This document shows positions 1 to 10,696 of a stretch of 64,000 bases of DNA, piece by piece. The translations under genes were made by a program, and so were the position numbers. The stretch is from contig JAUJPP010000002.1 in NCBI GenBank assembly GCA_030562195.1, forward strand, positions 1,240,001-1,304,000, written 5' to 3'. The stretch's first letter is position 1. Every line of letters begins with the position of its first letter. Under the pieces are notes generated by a model. The model was given only the letters and a program-made list of their open reading frames with translations. It searched no databases and was not told the DNA's origin. This stretch comes from Nipponacmea schrenckii (Eukaryota; Mollusca; Gastropoda; Lottiidae).

Positions 1-504
1 TAGCTATACAAAATAATTTGCATCCCTCGAGAAGAAAAAAATTCCAATTGCTAATAAAATTTATTTATTTTTTTGTAAAATTTTTGCATACAAATTCAAA
101 AAATATCTCTTTATAAAGCTGTGAATTAGCAAATTATCACATAGCTTGAATTTTCTCTCTATGTTAATTACAACCAAAGTTACAATATAATGTTTAAATT
201 TGAATATAGAGAGTTTAAATTTCATGACAAATTGACATCTTACTACCTACTTAAATTTTAGTTTGGAATTTATGTAAATATCCTACCGAAATCTTAGACA
301 TGTACAAAAATCTAATTAGGAACTGATAGTAGAAACTTATAGTAGAAAAAATTGCCTATATAGCGGAAAGTTTACGCTTACAATTGTAGGCTGAAAAGTA
401 CCGGAATTGAAAGCTAGCAGGTTAGAAGTTTCAAAATGTTCGAAATCCATGGGATAACGCACAGTTGCCACGCTCGGAGCTGTTCACAGTTCTAGTTATT
501 TATT
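1..504 (+). mobile_element. Repeat element D, copy 1 (3' part, cut by window start)
   Basis: This stretch is almost identical to 21373-21825, the end of a longer element at 19161-21825, so the window opens inside a second copy. Both copies end with the same run containing GTTGCCACGC and finish in TTCTAG. Here the next bases (TTATTTATTG) belong to a host segment that recurs without the insert near 4213, which defines the 3' boundary. No coding potential is seen. The superfamily is not identified. Confidence 0.75.
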
Positions 505-611
505 GTTATTGTTTGTTATTGTTATAACATGTTGAATACATGTACATTGTAAGAAATAAAAATACAAAATTAAACTATTTTCTATCTTGTATATGGTTTA
601 AACCTTTATCA

Positions 612-1645
612 TTTTTATACGCCCACATGGAAATGTGAACGTATATTGCCGTCGCCCCTGTCCGTCGGTCCGTCGACATTTGTTGTATCCACGATAGAGG
701 CTACAGTTTTTATCCAATCTTAATGAAACTTGGTATACATGTATATATAGATGATATCTCGGTCAAGTTCGAAAATGGAAATTATTGCATGAACGGTTTT
801 TGAGTAATTGCACTTGACTTAGTAAAAACGCTTCAAATTTGGTTTGTATCCACAATAGAGGCTACAGTTTTTATCCGATATTAATGAAACTTGGTATACA
901 TGTATATGTTGATGATATCTCGGTCAAGTTCGAAAATGGAAATTATCGCATGAATGGCTTTTGAGTTATTGCCTTGACTTAGTAAAAACGCCTCAAATTT
1001 GGGTTGTATCCACAATAGAGGCTACAGTTTTTATCCGATCTTAATGAAACTTGGTATACATGTATATATTGATGATATCTTGGTCAAGTTCGATAAAAGA
1101 AATAATCGCATGAGCGGTTTTTGAGTTATTGCCCTTGACTTAGTAAAAACGCGTCAAATTCGGGTTGTATCCACAATAGAAGCTACAGTTTTTATCCGAT
1201 CTTAATGAAATTTGGTATACATGTATATATTGATGATATCTCAGTCAAGTTCGAAAATAGATATAATCACATGAGCGGTTTTTGAGTTATTGCCCTTGAC
1301 TTAGTAAAAACGTGTCAAATTTCGGTTGTATCCACAATAGAGGCTACAGTTTTTATTCGATCTTAATGAAACTTGGTATACATGTATATATTGATGATAT
1401 CTCGGTCAAGTTCGAAAATAGAAATAATCGCATGAGCGGGTTTGAGTTATTGCCCTTGACTTAGTAAAAACGTGTCAAATTTGGGTTGTATCCACAATAG
1501 AAGCTACAGTTTTTATCTGATCTTAATGAAACTTGGTATACATGTATATATTGATATCTCGGTCAAGTTCGAAATAGAAATAATCGCATGAGCGGTTTTT
1601 GAGTTATTGCGCTTGACTTAGTAAAAACATGCCAAATTTATATTA
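612..1645 (+). repeat. Tandem-repeat element P, copy 1 (truncated)
   Basis: It starts with a hairpin at 616-645 (TATACG and CACAT pair with ATGTG and CGTATA), followed by a GTCCGTCGGTCCGTCG run. About six units of roughly 155-160 bp follow, each with GGCTACAGTTTTTATC, AATGAAACTTGGTATACATG and TTGACTTAGTAAAAACG. The 3' terminal module seen in copy 2 is missing. The leader 505-611 and the array are near-identical to 4213-5200, so the block is part of a segmental duplication. Confidence 0.85.
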
Positions 1646-1957
1646 ATTTTGAATATTTGTAAATTAGTCTCCATTGTGTCCCCTTCAATTATGAGAACCA
1701 GACACTTGAATTTCATTGTGATAAATGCTATAGTGGAAATTCCTCAGTTGAAAATAAAAAGTTGATAGAAATAAATAACAGGTTTAACTATATTGAAGAT
1801 TTATTTTCAAATAAATAACAATATATATGATAACAATTAAGACAACAATTAAGATAACAATTCAGATAACAATAACAAAGTAACATTTCTAGGGTTTAAT
1901 TAGCACTAAATCTTCTTGTGATTAAATTCTATAGAATTTGTTGTCTGTCTATTTCTC

Positions 1958-2227
1958 TCAGCAGATTGTTGTTTTTCTTCCATTTTTCACAACTGTAACA
2001 GGAATATATCTTCGTGGACTTCCAGTCTTACAAGGTGATAACAAATGATTTTGGTATCTTCCAGTATTTAATTGTTGGAGATTTTCTTTAAGTCTTGACA
2101 ATCTCATCTTTTTTTCTGTATTTCCTGCATCAGTTTTGTTTGATTCTGTGAGATCTGATAATCTCGTTTCAGTTTGATTTCTTAAAACAGCAAAATGTGA
2201 ATAACTTTCAGTAAAAGTGACAGCCAT
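1958..2227 (-). CDS. Family A small protein, copy A1 (89 aa, unknown function)
   Basis: This is an intact intronless ORF on the minus strand. The protein begins MAVTFTESYSHFAVLRNQ, has a basic middle (KMRLSRLKENLQQLNTGRYQ), a Pro/Arg stretch (GSPRRYIPVTVV) and ends KNGRKTTIC. Two more intact copies (3777-4049, 8695-8964) differ mostly by substitutions and in-frame indels, which argues for past or present coding selection. No signal peptide, membrane segment or known domain is recognised. The start is fixed because all copies share this Met and the sequence upstream. A TATAAATA box lies 77 bp upstream. The C-terminal NGxKxTxC motif recurs in family B. Function is unknown; it may belong to an expanded lineage-specific family or be cargo of a mobile unit. 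Confidence 0.6.
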   Translation of the reverse strand: MAVTFTESYSHFAVLRNQTETRLSDLTESNKTDAGNTEKKMRLSRLKENLQQLNTGRYQNHLLSPCKTGSPRRYIPVTVVKNGRKTTIC

Positions 2228-2303
2228 GTTGAATTTAGAATATTAAAGTTAATAATATTGAGAGAAGTTGAAATATTGAATGACAAGTGAACAGATATCA
2301 AGA

Positions 2304-2311
2304 TATTTATA
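2304..2311 (-). promoter_or_regulatory. TATA box of A1 (TATAAATA)
   Basis: On the minus strand the sequence reads CATATAAATATCTTGATATC, 77 bp before the A1 ATG. The same box and the following TATCTT occur at the same distance before A2 and A3, and nearly so before the B genes. Confidence 0.6.
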
Positions 2312-3692
2312 TGTGAACATTATTTACTCATGTCATCTAGATGTTAATGTTATTATTAAAGATTATACTTTATTATTGATTAGATTACACATCAATAATG
2401 AAATCACTTATCTGATTGATGACTTGATTTAATCAAAGAATTTATAGTTAATTGGATACTAAATGTAGATCTCAAATCTCAAATTGCCAGTATAATATTT
2501 TACATTTTGGTGAAATGATTTTCAAATAAATTTTAAATTTACATCATTAAATGTTGGAAGTTAAAAAAGAATCTGCTTCAAGTTCTCTACTTTCAAAGAC
2601 TATAAATATAGTATACATTTGATCTGTTAAAAAATAACACTGATTTAGGAATTTGTGTTTTTAATTTAGAATAATAACATTGATAACAATAACAATATAT
2701 ATATAACAAAATATTGCACTGTGCCTTCTGGATCTTCTGGATCATGTTTGATTAAAATAGAAAAACATTTCTCTTTTTCCTTGCAACACCAACAAGAAGA
2801 CACAAATACATGTATACAACAATATATCTTTTTAAGCCTTTTTCATCTGTTTTAATTGTAAATATTCACTTTAAATCAAATTCAATCTTGCATTTGCTGT
2901 AATATACAAATTACTCATTTTGATTGAATTTGATTTACACTGAAATCAATATTGGCTTAAATTAAAATAGGCTTACTCGGTTTATTGGTATTGTTCTGAT
3001 CAAACTATTAAGTTTTAGACAGCCTAAACCAATGTTGACGAAATTTGATTTAAACTGATTAACATAGTTTGAAGAAGGTTTACTTAACTTCATGAGCATT
3101 GTTGGTTTAAATCAGTTTCAGACAGTAAAGCTACAAAACCTCCAGACTTTTGATTGAATTTGATTTTAATTAAATATATACAAATTATACAGATTGAAAT
3201 AGGCTTACTCAGTTCATTTACTATTTATATTGCAATCAAATGATCTTGGTTAAATCTAATTGCGGAAATCTAACAAGGACCAATTAAACTACCCAGACTA
3301 TTTGATTTACACTGAATATGTGTAATTAAACAGATTAATAATAATAATAAACTCTTTATTTTACATGGGTCAGAATTAGGCATTCAGTGGCATTCAATTA
3401 CAGTTTTTAAAAAGAAAATATAGGAAAATTACATTCTGCTGATTGAATTTGATTTACACTGAATATATACAATTAACATTGAAGATTAAAATAGGCTTAC
3501 TCAGTTCATTAGAAATGTTGATTCCAATCAAATGATCCAGATTCAATCAAGTTTCAGACAGTAAAGCTAAACTACCCAGACCTTTTGATTGAATTTGATT
3601 TGATATACAGTACATTGATTTTATGAGAGATTTTGAAATCAGTATCTATCATTATAGCAAGCTATTAAAGAATTTGATTAACAGAGTTCACA
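2312..3692. other. Intergenic AT-rich spacer with short dispersed repeats
   Basis: No gene is seen. From about 2870 to 3600 several diverged copies of a roughly 120-150 bp unit recur, marked by TGATTGAATTTGATTTACAC, AATAGGCTTACTCAGTTCAT and TTTCAGACAGTAAAGCTA. Another copy lies at about 9560-9700, before the truncated A4. The repeat therefore seems to travel with the upstream flank of family A genes. A short AATAATAATAATAA / CTCTTTATTTTACATGGG insert near 3346-3410 may be a retroelement tail. Confidence 0.5.
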
Positions 3693-3700
3693 TATAAATA
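3693..3700 (+). promoter_or_regulatory. TATA box of A2 (TATAAATA)
   Basis: TATAAATATCTTGATATC begins 84 bp before the A2 ATG. The downstream segment CATTCAATATCTCAACTTCT is shared with A1 and A3, so the core promoter and 5' leader are conserved between copies. Confidence 0.6.
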
Positions 3701-3776
3701 TCTTGATATCTGTTCACTTGTCATTCAATATCTCAACTTCTCTCAATAAACAAAACTTTAATATTCTAAATACAAA

Positions 3777-4049
3777 ATGGCAGCCACTTTTACTGAAAGT
3801 TATTCACATTTTGCTGTTTTAAGAAATCAAACTGAGACTAGATTATCAGGTTTGCTAGAATCAAAACAAAATAATGTGGGAACTACAGATATGAAGATGA
3901 GATTATCAAGACTTAAAGAAAATCTTCAACAATTAAATACTGGAAGATACCAAAACTATTTGTTATCACCTTGTAAGACTGGTAGTCCAAGTAGAAGATA
4001 TATTCCTGTAACTATTATAAAGAATGGTTTGAAATGTACAGCCTGTTAG
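3777..4049 (+). CDS. Family A small protein, copy A2 (90 aa, unknown function)
   Basis: This is an intact intronless ORF in the opposite orientation to A1. The protein starts MAATFTESYSHFAVLRNQ, keeps MRLSRLKENLQQLNTGRYQ and ends NGLKCTAC. It has one extra Ser in GSPSRRYIPVT relative to A1 and A3, an in-frame 3-nt change. The ATG context is ACAAAATGG, which is favourable. The TATA box and leader are the same as in the sister genes. About 280 bp downstream begins P copy 2, as P copy 1 begins beyond the 3' end of A1. No domain is recognised. The preserved reading frame in three copies is the main support for a real gene. Confidence 0.6.
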   Translation: MAATFTESYSHFAVLRNQTETRLSGLLESKQNNVGTTDMKMRLSRLKENLQQLNTGRYQNYLLSPCKTGSPSRRYIPVTIIKNGLKCTAC

Positions 4050-4332
4050 ACATCTAATGGTTGAAGTAACATTGGATTAGAAAAACTAAACTGTGTTTGG
4101 TAGCCTACAGGAATATATCAAAATATGAAAAACTCAACAGACTAGGACAGATATTGATTCATCTTAAAATAATTCCAGTAATCAAAAATCACCATGAAAG
4201 TGCAATATTTTGTTATTTATTGTTATTGTTTGTTATTGTTATAACATGTTGAATACATGTACATTTTCAGAAATAAAAATACAAAATTAAACTATTTTCT
4301 ATCTTGTATATGGTTTAAACCTTTATCATTTT

Positions 4333-6085
4333 TATATGCCCACATGGAAATGTGAACGTATATTGCCGTCACCCCTGTCCGTCGGTCCGTCGACATTTGT
4401 TGTATCCACGATAGAGGCTACAGTTTTTATCCGATCTTAATGAAACTTGGTATACATGTATATATAGATGATATCTCGGTCAAGTTCGAAAATGGAAATT
4501 ATCGCATGAACGGTTTTTGAGTAATTGCACTTGACTTAGTAAAAACGCTTCAAATTTGGTTTGTATCCACAATAGAGGCTACAGTTTTTATCCGATATTA
4601 ATGAAACTTGGTATACATGTATATGTTGATGATATCTCGGTCAAGTTCGAAAATGGAAATTATCGCATGAATGGCTTTTGAGTTATTGCCTTGACTTAGT
4701 AAAAACGCCTCAAATTTGGGTTGTATCCACAATAGAGGCTACAGTTTTTATCCGATCTTAATGAAACTTGGTATACATGTATATATTGATGATATCTTGG
4801 TCAAGTTCGATAAAAGAAATAATCGCATGAGCGGTTTTTGAGTTATTGCCCTTGACTTAGTAAAAACGTGTCAAATTTCGGTTGTATCCACAATAGAGGC
4901 TACAGTTTTTATTCGATCTTAATGAAACTTGGTATACATGTATATATTGATGATATCTCGGTCAAGTTCGAAAATAGAAATAATCGCATGAGTTGATTTG
5001 AGTTATTGCCCTTGACTTAGTAAAAACGTGTCAAATTTGGGTTGTATCCACAATAGAAGCTACAGTTTTTATCTGATCTTAATGAAACTTGGTATACATG
5101 TATATATTGATATCTCGGTCAAGTTCGAAATAGAAATAATAAATGCATGAGCGGTTTTTGAGTTATTGCGCTTGACTTAGTAAAAACATGCCAAATTTGG
5201 GTTGTATCCCCAAACAGGCTACAGTTTTTTATCCGATCCTAATGAAACTTGGCATACATGTATATATTAAAGATATCTCGGTCAAGTTCGAAAATAGAAA
5301 TAATCGCATGAGCGGTTTTTGAGTTATTGCCCTTGACTTAGTAAAAACATGTCAAATTTGGGTTGTATCCACAATAGAGGCTACAGTTTTTAAACGATCT
5401 TAATGAAACTTGGTATACATGTATATATTGATATCTCGGTCAAGTTCGAAAATGGAAAGTATCGCATGAACGGTTTTTGAGTTATTGCCCTTGATTTAGA
5501 AAAATCTTGTCAAAATTTTAGTTTCAATGCAATAAATCCTCCAATTTTCAGAGGATGTTGATGAAACTTGGTGTGAGCATTGGAATTGAATAGGCCTCAG
5601 TCAAGTTTGAATTTGACAGTTTTACAATGAATTGTTTTAAGTTATTGCCTTTGACTTAGTAAAATTGCGTCAAAATTCTATTGTGGTTGCAATAAGAAGC
5701 TTTAATTTTCAAAGGATTTTGATGAAACTTGGTGTAAGCATCAGAATTGATAAGACATTAGTCAAGTTTGAATTTCTGACTTTTTTTAACAAATGGTTTT
5801 TAGGTTATTTCCCTTGACTTAGTCAAATTGCGTCAAAAATATTTGTGGGTGCAAAATAAGCTACAATTTTTTAATAGATTTGATGAAACTTGGTATGAGT
5901 ATTGAAATAGATAAGATGGTGGTCAAGTTCTAATTTGACAATTTTCCATGAACAGTTTTTGAGTTTTTGCCCTTAACTTCAATATTAATTCAGTGAATGT
6001 TTTTTGAGTTATTGCTCTATTTATTTTTCAAATTCAATGCTGCCAGTGGGCATATGTTAACTTGCCTGGCAAGCTATCTTTGTAT
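4333..6085 (+). repeat. Tandem-repeat element P, copy 2 (both ends present)
   Basis: It opens with the same imperfect TATA..CCCACAT hairpin and GTCCGTCGGTCCGTCG as copy 1. About seven well-conserved units of roughly 160 bp follow, then several degenerate ones from 5510. It closes with GCCAGTGGGCATATGTTAAC followed by the short palindrome CTTGCCTGGCAAG. Hairpin start, internal tandem array and palindromic end form a defined element architecture that also occurs at 11720-13835 and, inverted, at 17493, 19023 and 34608. Confidence 0.85.
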
Positions 6086-6172
6086 AAGAAGTGCCCTAGA
6101 AAAATACAAAATATATTGTGATAAATTATAAACTTTGAATATGGACAACATGGTATCAATCTATTCGTTTAA

Positions 6173-6645
6173 AGGGGCACAATCTTGATTTTTAGGGGTC
6201 GTTTTGGGCCTTTGTTACATTTAAACAGTCCTCAGAAATACTCAAGCTCTAAAAAAATCGCAAAATACCTTGAAATATACCTAAAAAATTTCACTTTTAT
6301 TTTTTTTCCGTGTTGTACGCGGCTGGTCTTCAGTCAGTCTGAAAATTGTGTGTCCTGTTGACAAAATCTACAATTGTTATTACATGTACTTTCTTTTTGT
6401 TTTATCAGTGTGGGCCTGCGCAGTAGTCTATTTATAACTCTTTGATTTTCCAATATGGCGGGAGGTTCGTAATATCTTAAGACATTATGATTTTCAAACA
6501 CGGATAAATATGTATACCCATGGATTTGAAGGCTCAAATTTCAAAGGTAAGCTCTGTAGACTATGTCTGATTAGCTAAAAACAAAAGATTTCATGTGTTT
6601 GAGGCTGTCGGATGATTGTCCGAAACAAATCAAGCCTGTGCCCCT
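6173..6645. mobile_element. MITE with TTAA target duplication (473 bp)
   Basis: The 9-bp terminal inverted repeats AGGGGCACA (6173-6181) and TGTGCCCCT (6637-6645) are flanked on both sides by TTAA (6169-6172, 6646-6649). TTAA duplication is the hallmark of piggyBac-type insertion. The interior holds no plausible transposase, so this looks non-autonomous. The 67-aa minus-strand ORF inside it is probably chance. Confidence 0.7.
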
Positions 6646-6839
6646 TTAACTAATACTTAAAACATTATGGAATTTGCAATGATTTGCAACATCTATTTCA
6701 CCGTGTAAAAATGTTTCCTTTTCAATAGATACTCAGTCAACTTGTTTATGGTACATATGATTCTATTTAAGAAACATAAAACTTCAACAATGATGTTGAT
6801 TTAATTACAAATACTAACAATACTGTACAATACAAATGA

Positions 6840-6995
6840 TAAAATTAAGAAAACAATATAACAATAATATAATAAAACAATATAACAATAATATTAATAA
6901 AACAATATAACAATAATATTAATAAAACAATATAACAATAATATAAATAAAACAATATAACAATAATATTAATAAAACAATATAACAATTATCAT
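6840..6995. repeat. Short tandem repeat, AACAATATAACAATAATATT unit
   Basis: Five to six consecutive units of about 29-30 bp (AACAATATAACAATAATATT followed by AATAA-like bases) lie just beyond the 3' end of gene B1. Confidence 0.8.
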
Positions 6996-7023
6996 ATTTT
7001 TAATATAATGTAAAAATATAAAT

Positions 7024-7719
7024 TCACTTACACAGTGTAGATTTTAAACCATTGATAAATTTAGTTTGTAAAAAATCATGATCATTATCACCAGCATCAT
7101 CATTATCATTTATATTATAAACATAAGACTTAGGTAAATAGTTCTCATATTTTTTACCATGATGATAAGATATTGTACGAGTCACACAAAATCTTGTAAA
7201 ATTATTGGTACTTGGTACTGTTTCTGGATCACAAAATCTAGTAAAATTGTTTGTACTTGGTACTGTTTCTGGATCACTAAATCTTGTGAAATTATTGGTA
7301 CACAGTACTGTTTCTGGATCACTAAATCTTATGAAATTATTGGTGCTTGGTACTGTTTCTGGATCACTAAATCTTGTGAAATTATTGGTACACGGTACTG
7401 TTTCTGAATCACTGACTGTAGTAAAGTAATTGTTACAGCTACTTTGATTCACTAAGCTTAGAAGTTGTTTCTCTAACAGAATTTCTTTCGTTTTTAAATT
7501 ATCATTGACCATTTTAATATTCTGTCTCTTTTTCTGAATTTCTTTTAATCTTCTATCAATTTTCTTATTGACTAATTTCTTCTTGAATTCAACTGTATCA
7601 GTTTCTACAACTTGACAAAACTTGTTACTTTTACAAATAACTGGAGTTTCAGAAAAGAAACTTGTATTACAGGCATTATTAGTTTCACAATAGAAATTAT
7701 CTCTAGATTCTGGAAACAT
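7024..7719 (-). CDS. Family B repeat protein, copy B1 (231 aa, unknown function)
   Basis: This is an intact intronless ORF. Residues 1-40 are Cys- and Asn-rich (starts MFPESRDNFYCETNNACNTS). About 43-90 is a highly charged likely coiled coil (RRLKEIQKKRQNIKMVNDNL). About 103-177 is five 15-residue repeats of the type SDPETVPSTNNFTRF, encoded by 45-bp tandem repeats. The tail is Asp/Asn-rich and ends NGLKSTLCK. No signal peptide or known domain is recognised. The tail motif NGxKxTxC and a preceding Gly-x-Tyr-x-Asn element resemble family A, so A and B may be distant relatives. A second copy lies inverted at 10697-11357. Plus-strand ORFs over the repeats are shadows. Confidence 0.6.
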   Translation of the reverse strand: MFPESRDNFYCETNNACNTSFFSETPVICKSNKFCQVVETDTVEFKKKLVNKKIDRRLKEIQKKRQNIKMVNDNLKTKEILLEKQLLSLVNQSSCNNYFTTVSDSETVPCTNNFTRFSDPETVPSTNNFIRFSDPETVLCTNNFTRFSDPETVPSTNNFTRFCDPETVPSTNNFTRFCVTRTISYHHGKKYENYLPKSYVYNINDNDDAGDNDHDFLQTKFINGLKSTLCK

Positions 7720-7796
7720 GTTGATAATGTTATTTTAAGTTGTGTTATAATAAACTAATGATGGTATTATAAAGATCTAGAATAAGTTATAAAGAT

Positions 7797-7804
7797 ATTT
7801 ATAT
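7797..7804 (-). promoter_or_regulatory. TATA box of B1 (TATAAATA)
   Basis: On the minus strand TATATAAATATCTTTATAAC lies about 78 bp before the B1 ATG. It shares TATAAATATCTT with the family A promoters at the same spacing. Confidence 0.55.
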
Positions 7805-8399
7805 AAGTTATAAATATGAGACTAGTTATCTGTCATTTTAATAATGATCATTCTGTCATATTGATGAAATAATCATTCTGTCATATTGAAATAATCATTC
7901 TGTCATATTGTTGAAATGATTAAGTAATATAAGATAAATTGATTATTAATGGTGAACAGTTCTCAGTAAGGAAGCTAAACATTATACAATATTTAGTAGG
8001 CTACATCTATCTATATCTTAAAATAAACTTTTACTGTCTGATCTAGAAGGATGAAGATTTTTAAATATTAAATTATAAGGAAATATATATAAATATATAT
8101 AGTTCCTAATATTAGCAAATTGATTAATTTAGGGGAATAATTATTTTATAAAATGAAAACAAGATAAAAAGTCATTTGATATTTGATAATTAATCATGTG
8201 TATGATTGTTTTCAATATCTCTATTTATAAATTTTGAATATTTGTTATTTAGTCTCCATTGTTTTTCCTTAAATTACAAGAATCAGACACTTGATTTTCA
8301 TTGAGATAAAGTGCTATAGAGGAAATTCTGCTTGATGAAGTAGGTATTTAAAAATAGCAAGTTCATAGAAATATATAACAGGTTAAGCTATATTAAAGG

Positions 8400-8694
8400 T
8401 TTATTTTCAAATAAATAACAATATATATGATAACAATTAAGACAAATAACAATGTCAAACTATAACAAAATAACAGTTCTGGTATCATTAGCACTATATC
8501 TGTTATTATATTCAATGGAATTTGTTATCTGTCTATTTCTCTGTCTCTCTCAGCAGATTGTTGTTTTTCTTTCATTTCTCATAAAGACACATAACAATCA
8601 ATGTCAAACAATAACAAAATAACAATTCTGGTATCATTATCACCGCATTTTCTTGTTATTATATTCAATAGAATTTGATGTCTCCATTGATTTC
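8400..8694 (-). other. Duplicated 3' flank of A3
   Basis: No separate gene. The segment carries at least one extra remnant of a family A terminus near 8550-8580 (CAGCAGATTGTTGTTTTTCT) plus AATAACAAT-rich sequence like that after A1. This suggests serial local duplications of the gene ends. Confidence 0.45.
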
Positions 8695-8964
8695 TCAGCA
8701 GATTGTTGTTTTTCTTCCATTTCTCACAACTGTAACAGGAATATATCTTCGTGGACTTGCAGTCTTACAAGGTGATAACCAATGATTTTGGTATCTTCCA
8801 GTATTTAATTGTTGAAGATTTTCTTTAAGTCTTGATAATCTCATCTTCATTTCTGTAGTTCCTGCATTAGTTTGTTTTGATTCTGGAAAGCCTGATAATC
8901 TAGTCTCAGTTTGATTTCTTAAAACAGCAAAATGTGAATAACTTTCAGTAAAAATGACAGCCAT
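8695..8964 (-). CDS. Family A small protein, copy A3 (89 aa, unknown function)
   Basis: This is an intact intronless ORF. It starts MAVIFTESYSHFAVLRNQ, keeps MRLSRLKENLQQLNTGRYQ and ASPRRYIPVTVVRNG, and ends RKTTIC. It is closest to A1. The TATA box lies at 9041-9048 on the minus strand with the common leader. It sits between inverted genes B1 and B2. Repeated intact copies with conserved ends support a functional or recently functional gene. The role is unknown. Confidence 0.6.
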   Translation of the reverse strand: MAVIFTESYSHFAVLRNQTETRLSGFPESKQTNAGTTEMKMRLSRLKENLQQLNTGRYQNHWLSPCKTASPRRYIPVTVVRNGRKTTIC

Positions 8965-9040
8965 GTTGAATTTAGAATATTAAAGTTAATAATATTGAGA
9001 GAAGTTGAAATATTGAATGACATGTGAACTGATATCAAGA

Positions 9041-9048
9041 TATTTATA
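9041..9048 (-). promoter_or_regulatory. TATA box of A3 (TATAAATA)
   Basis: The same CATATAAATATCTTGATATC-like box lies 77 bp upstream of the A3 ATG on the minus strand. Confidence 0.55.
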
Positions 9049-9755
9049 TGTGAACATTATTTACTCATGTCACTGATATTCAATGATGACACTGTCTCAA
9101 TAGTTATAGCTTACTTTATTATTGATTACATTAGACATCAATAATCAAAACATTTATCTGATTGATTACTTGATTCAATCAAAATATTAATAGTTTATTC
9201 AAGAGATAAAATTAACAATCTTGATTTTTGCTTTCTGTGTTTTAGATTTAGATGGAAAAATAAGTAAAGCAAAATTACTTCACTGAAAAATATTACTGAA
9301 AAAATATAACCATCATTTTCCAATCAAATAATCATTTTTAAGACAGTAAAATATAATTACCAAGTCTTGAATACTTGATTTATCATTATATAAACAATAT
9401 TGAAACAAGCAATTGACTAGCAAGATACACCTTCTTCACTCATAAATTTTCAGAATGTCAAGGTCGTTTCTCAATCTATGACAATTCTACCAAATATCTA
9501 ACTTGTCCACCATATTGCCAACATTAAAATCAGATGTTAACATAGAAATAAAAATTCAATCAGCTTTAATCAGTTCATTAGTGAAGTTGGTTCCAATCAA
9601 ACAATCCAGATGAAATCAAGTTTCAGACAGTAAAGCTAAACTACCCAGACCTTTTGATTGAATTTGATTTGATATACAGTACATTGATTTTAAGAGAGAT
9701 TTTGAAATCAGTATCCATCATTATAGCAAGCTATAAAGAATTTGATTAACAGAGT
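9049..9755. other. AT-rich spacer, no gene seen
   Basis: Only A/T-rich sequence is seen, plus, from about 9560, a copy of the dispersed unit (TTTCAGACAGTAAAGCTA) that also precedes A2. Confidence 0.5.
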
Positions 9756-10035
9756 TCATATATAAATATCTTGATATCTGGAAGTCCAAGAAGATATATT
9801 CCTGTAACAGTTGTTAGAAATGGAATAAAAACAACAATCTGCTGAGAAATCAATGGAGACATCAAATTCTATTGAATATATCATAATAAGAAGATGCAGT
9901 GCTAATGATAACAGAATTGTTATTTTGTTATTGTTGGACATTGTTATGTGTCTTTATGTGTACTTTTAAGTCAAGGAAGATATATATTACTGTTTCAAGT
10001 TGTGAGAAATGGAAGAGCAACAACAATCTGCTGAG
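9756..10035 (+). pseudogene. Truncated family A copy A4 plus a second C-terminal remnant
   Basis: A family A promoter (TATAAATATCTTGATATCTG, from 9761) is joined directly to the last codons of a family A gene at 9780-9845. These encode GSPRRYIPVTVVRNG and end KTTIC then TGA. The 5' leader and the first two thirds of the gene are missing, so an internal deletion has fused promoter to tail. A further degenerate tail copy follows at about 9978-10030 (GTTGTGAGAAATGGAAGAGC, ACAACAATCTGCTGA). No start codon remains in frame. Confidence 0.7.
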
Positions 10036-10612
10036 AGAGAGAGATAGAAAAAGACAGATAGCAAATTCTATTTCAAAGAAGATTTAGTGCTAATGAAACC
10101 AGATTGTTATTGCAGAATTTCTCTATAGAATTTATCAGTATGGAAATCAACTGTTTGATTGTCATAATTTAAGGGAAAAACAATGGAGACTATATATTTA
10201 AAAATTCTAAGAACAGAAATCTAAAAAAAAAAATATCACACACATGATTAATTATCAAATATTAAATTGACTTTTTATCTTGTTTTCATTTTATAAAATA
10301 ATTATTCCCCTAAATTAATCAATTTGCTAATATTAGGAACTATATATATTTATATATATTTCCTTATAATTTAATATTTAAAAATCTTCATCCTTCTAGA
10401 CAAGACAGTAAAAGTTTATTTTAAGATATAGATACATGTAGCCTACTAAATACTGTATAATGTTTAGCTTCCTTACTGAGAAGTGTTCACCATCAATAAT
10501 CAATTTATCTTATATTACTTAATCATTTCAACAAATTGACAGAATAATCATTTCAATATGACAGAATGATCATTATTAATGACAGATAACTAGTCTCATA
10601 TTTTATAACTTA

Positions 10613-10620
10613 TATAAATA
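10613..10620 (+). promoter_or_regulatory. TATA box of B2 (TATAAATA)
   Basis: TATATAAATATCTTTATAAC lies 84 bp before the B2 ATG, mirroring the B1 promoter. Confidence 0.55.
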
Positions 10621-10696
10621 TCTTTATAACTTATTCTAGATCTTTATAATACCATCATTAGTTTATTATAACACAACTTAAAATAACATTATCAAC

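Larger units (their letters stand above)
7024..8215. repeat. Left arm of a large inverted repeat (partner 10235-11357)
   Basis: Gene B1 and its upstream region match, in reverse complement, the region ending with B2. For example TTAGGGGAATAATTATTTTA near 8130 pairs with the segment near 10295. The spacer (about 8216-10234) contains A3, truncated A4 and repeated 3' ends of family A. Confidence 0.75.

Noticed and set aside
7159..7429. Plus-strand ORFs of 82 and 74 aa
   Set aside because: They are frame shadows of the 45-bp repeats in B1. The minus frame has a start, full-length conservation with B2 and a promoter.
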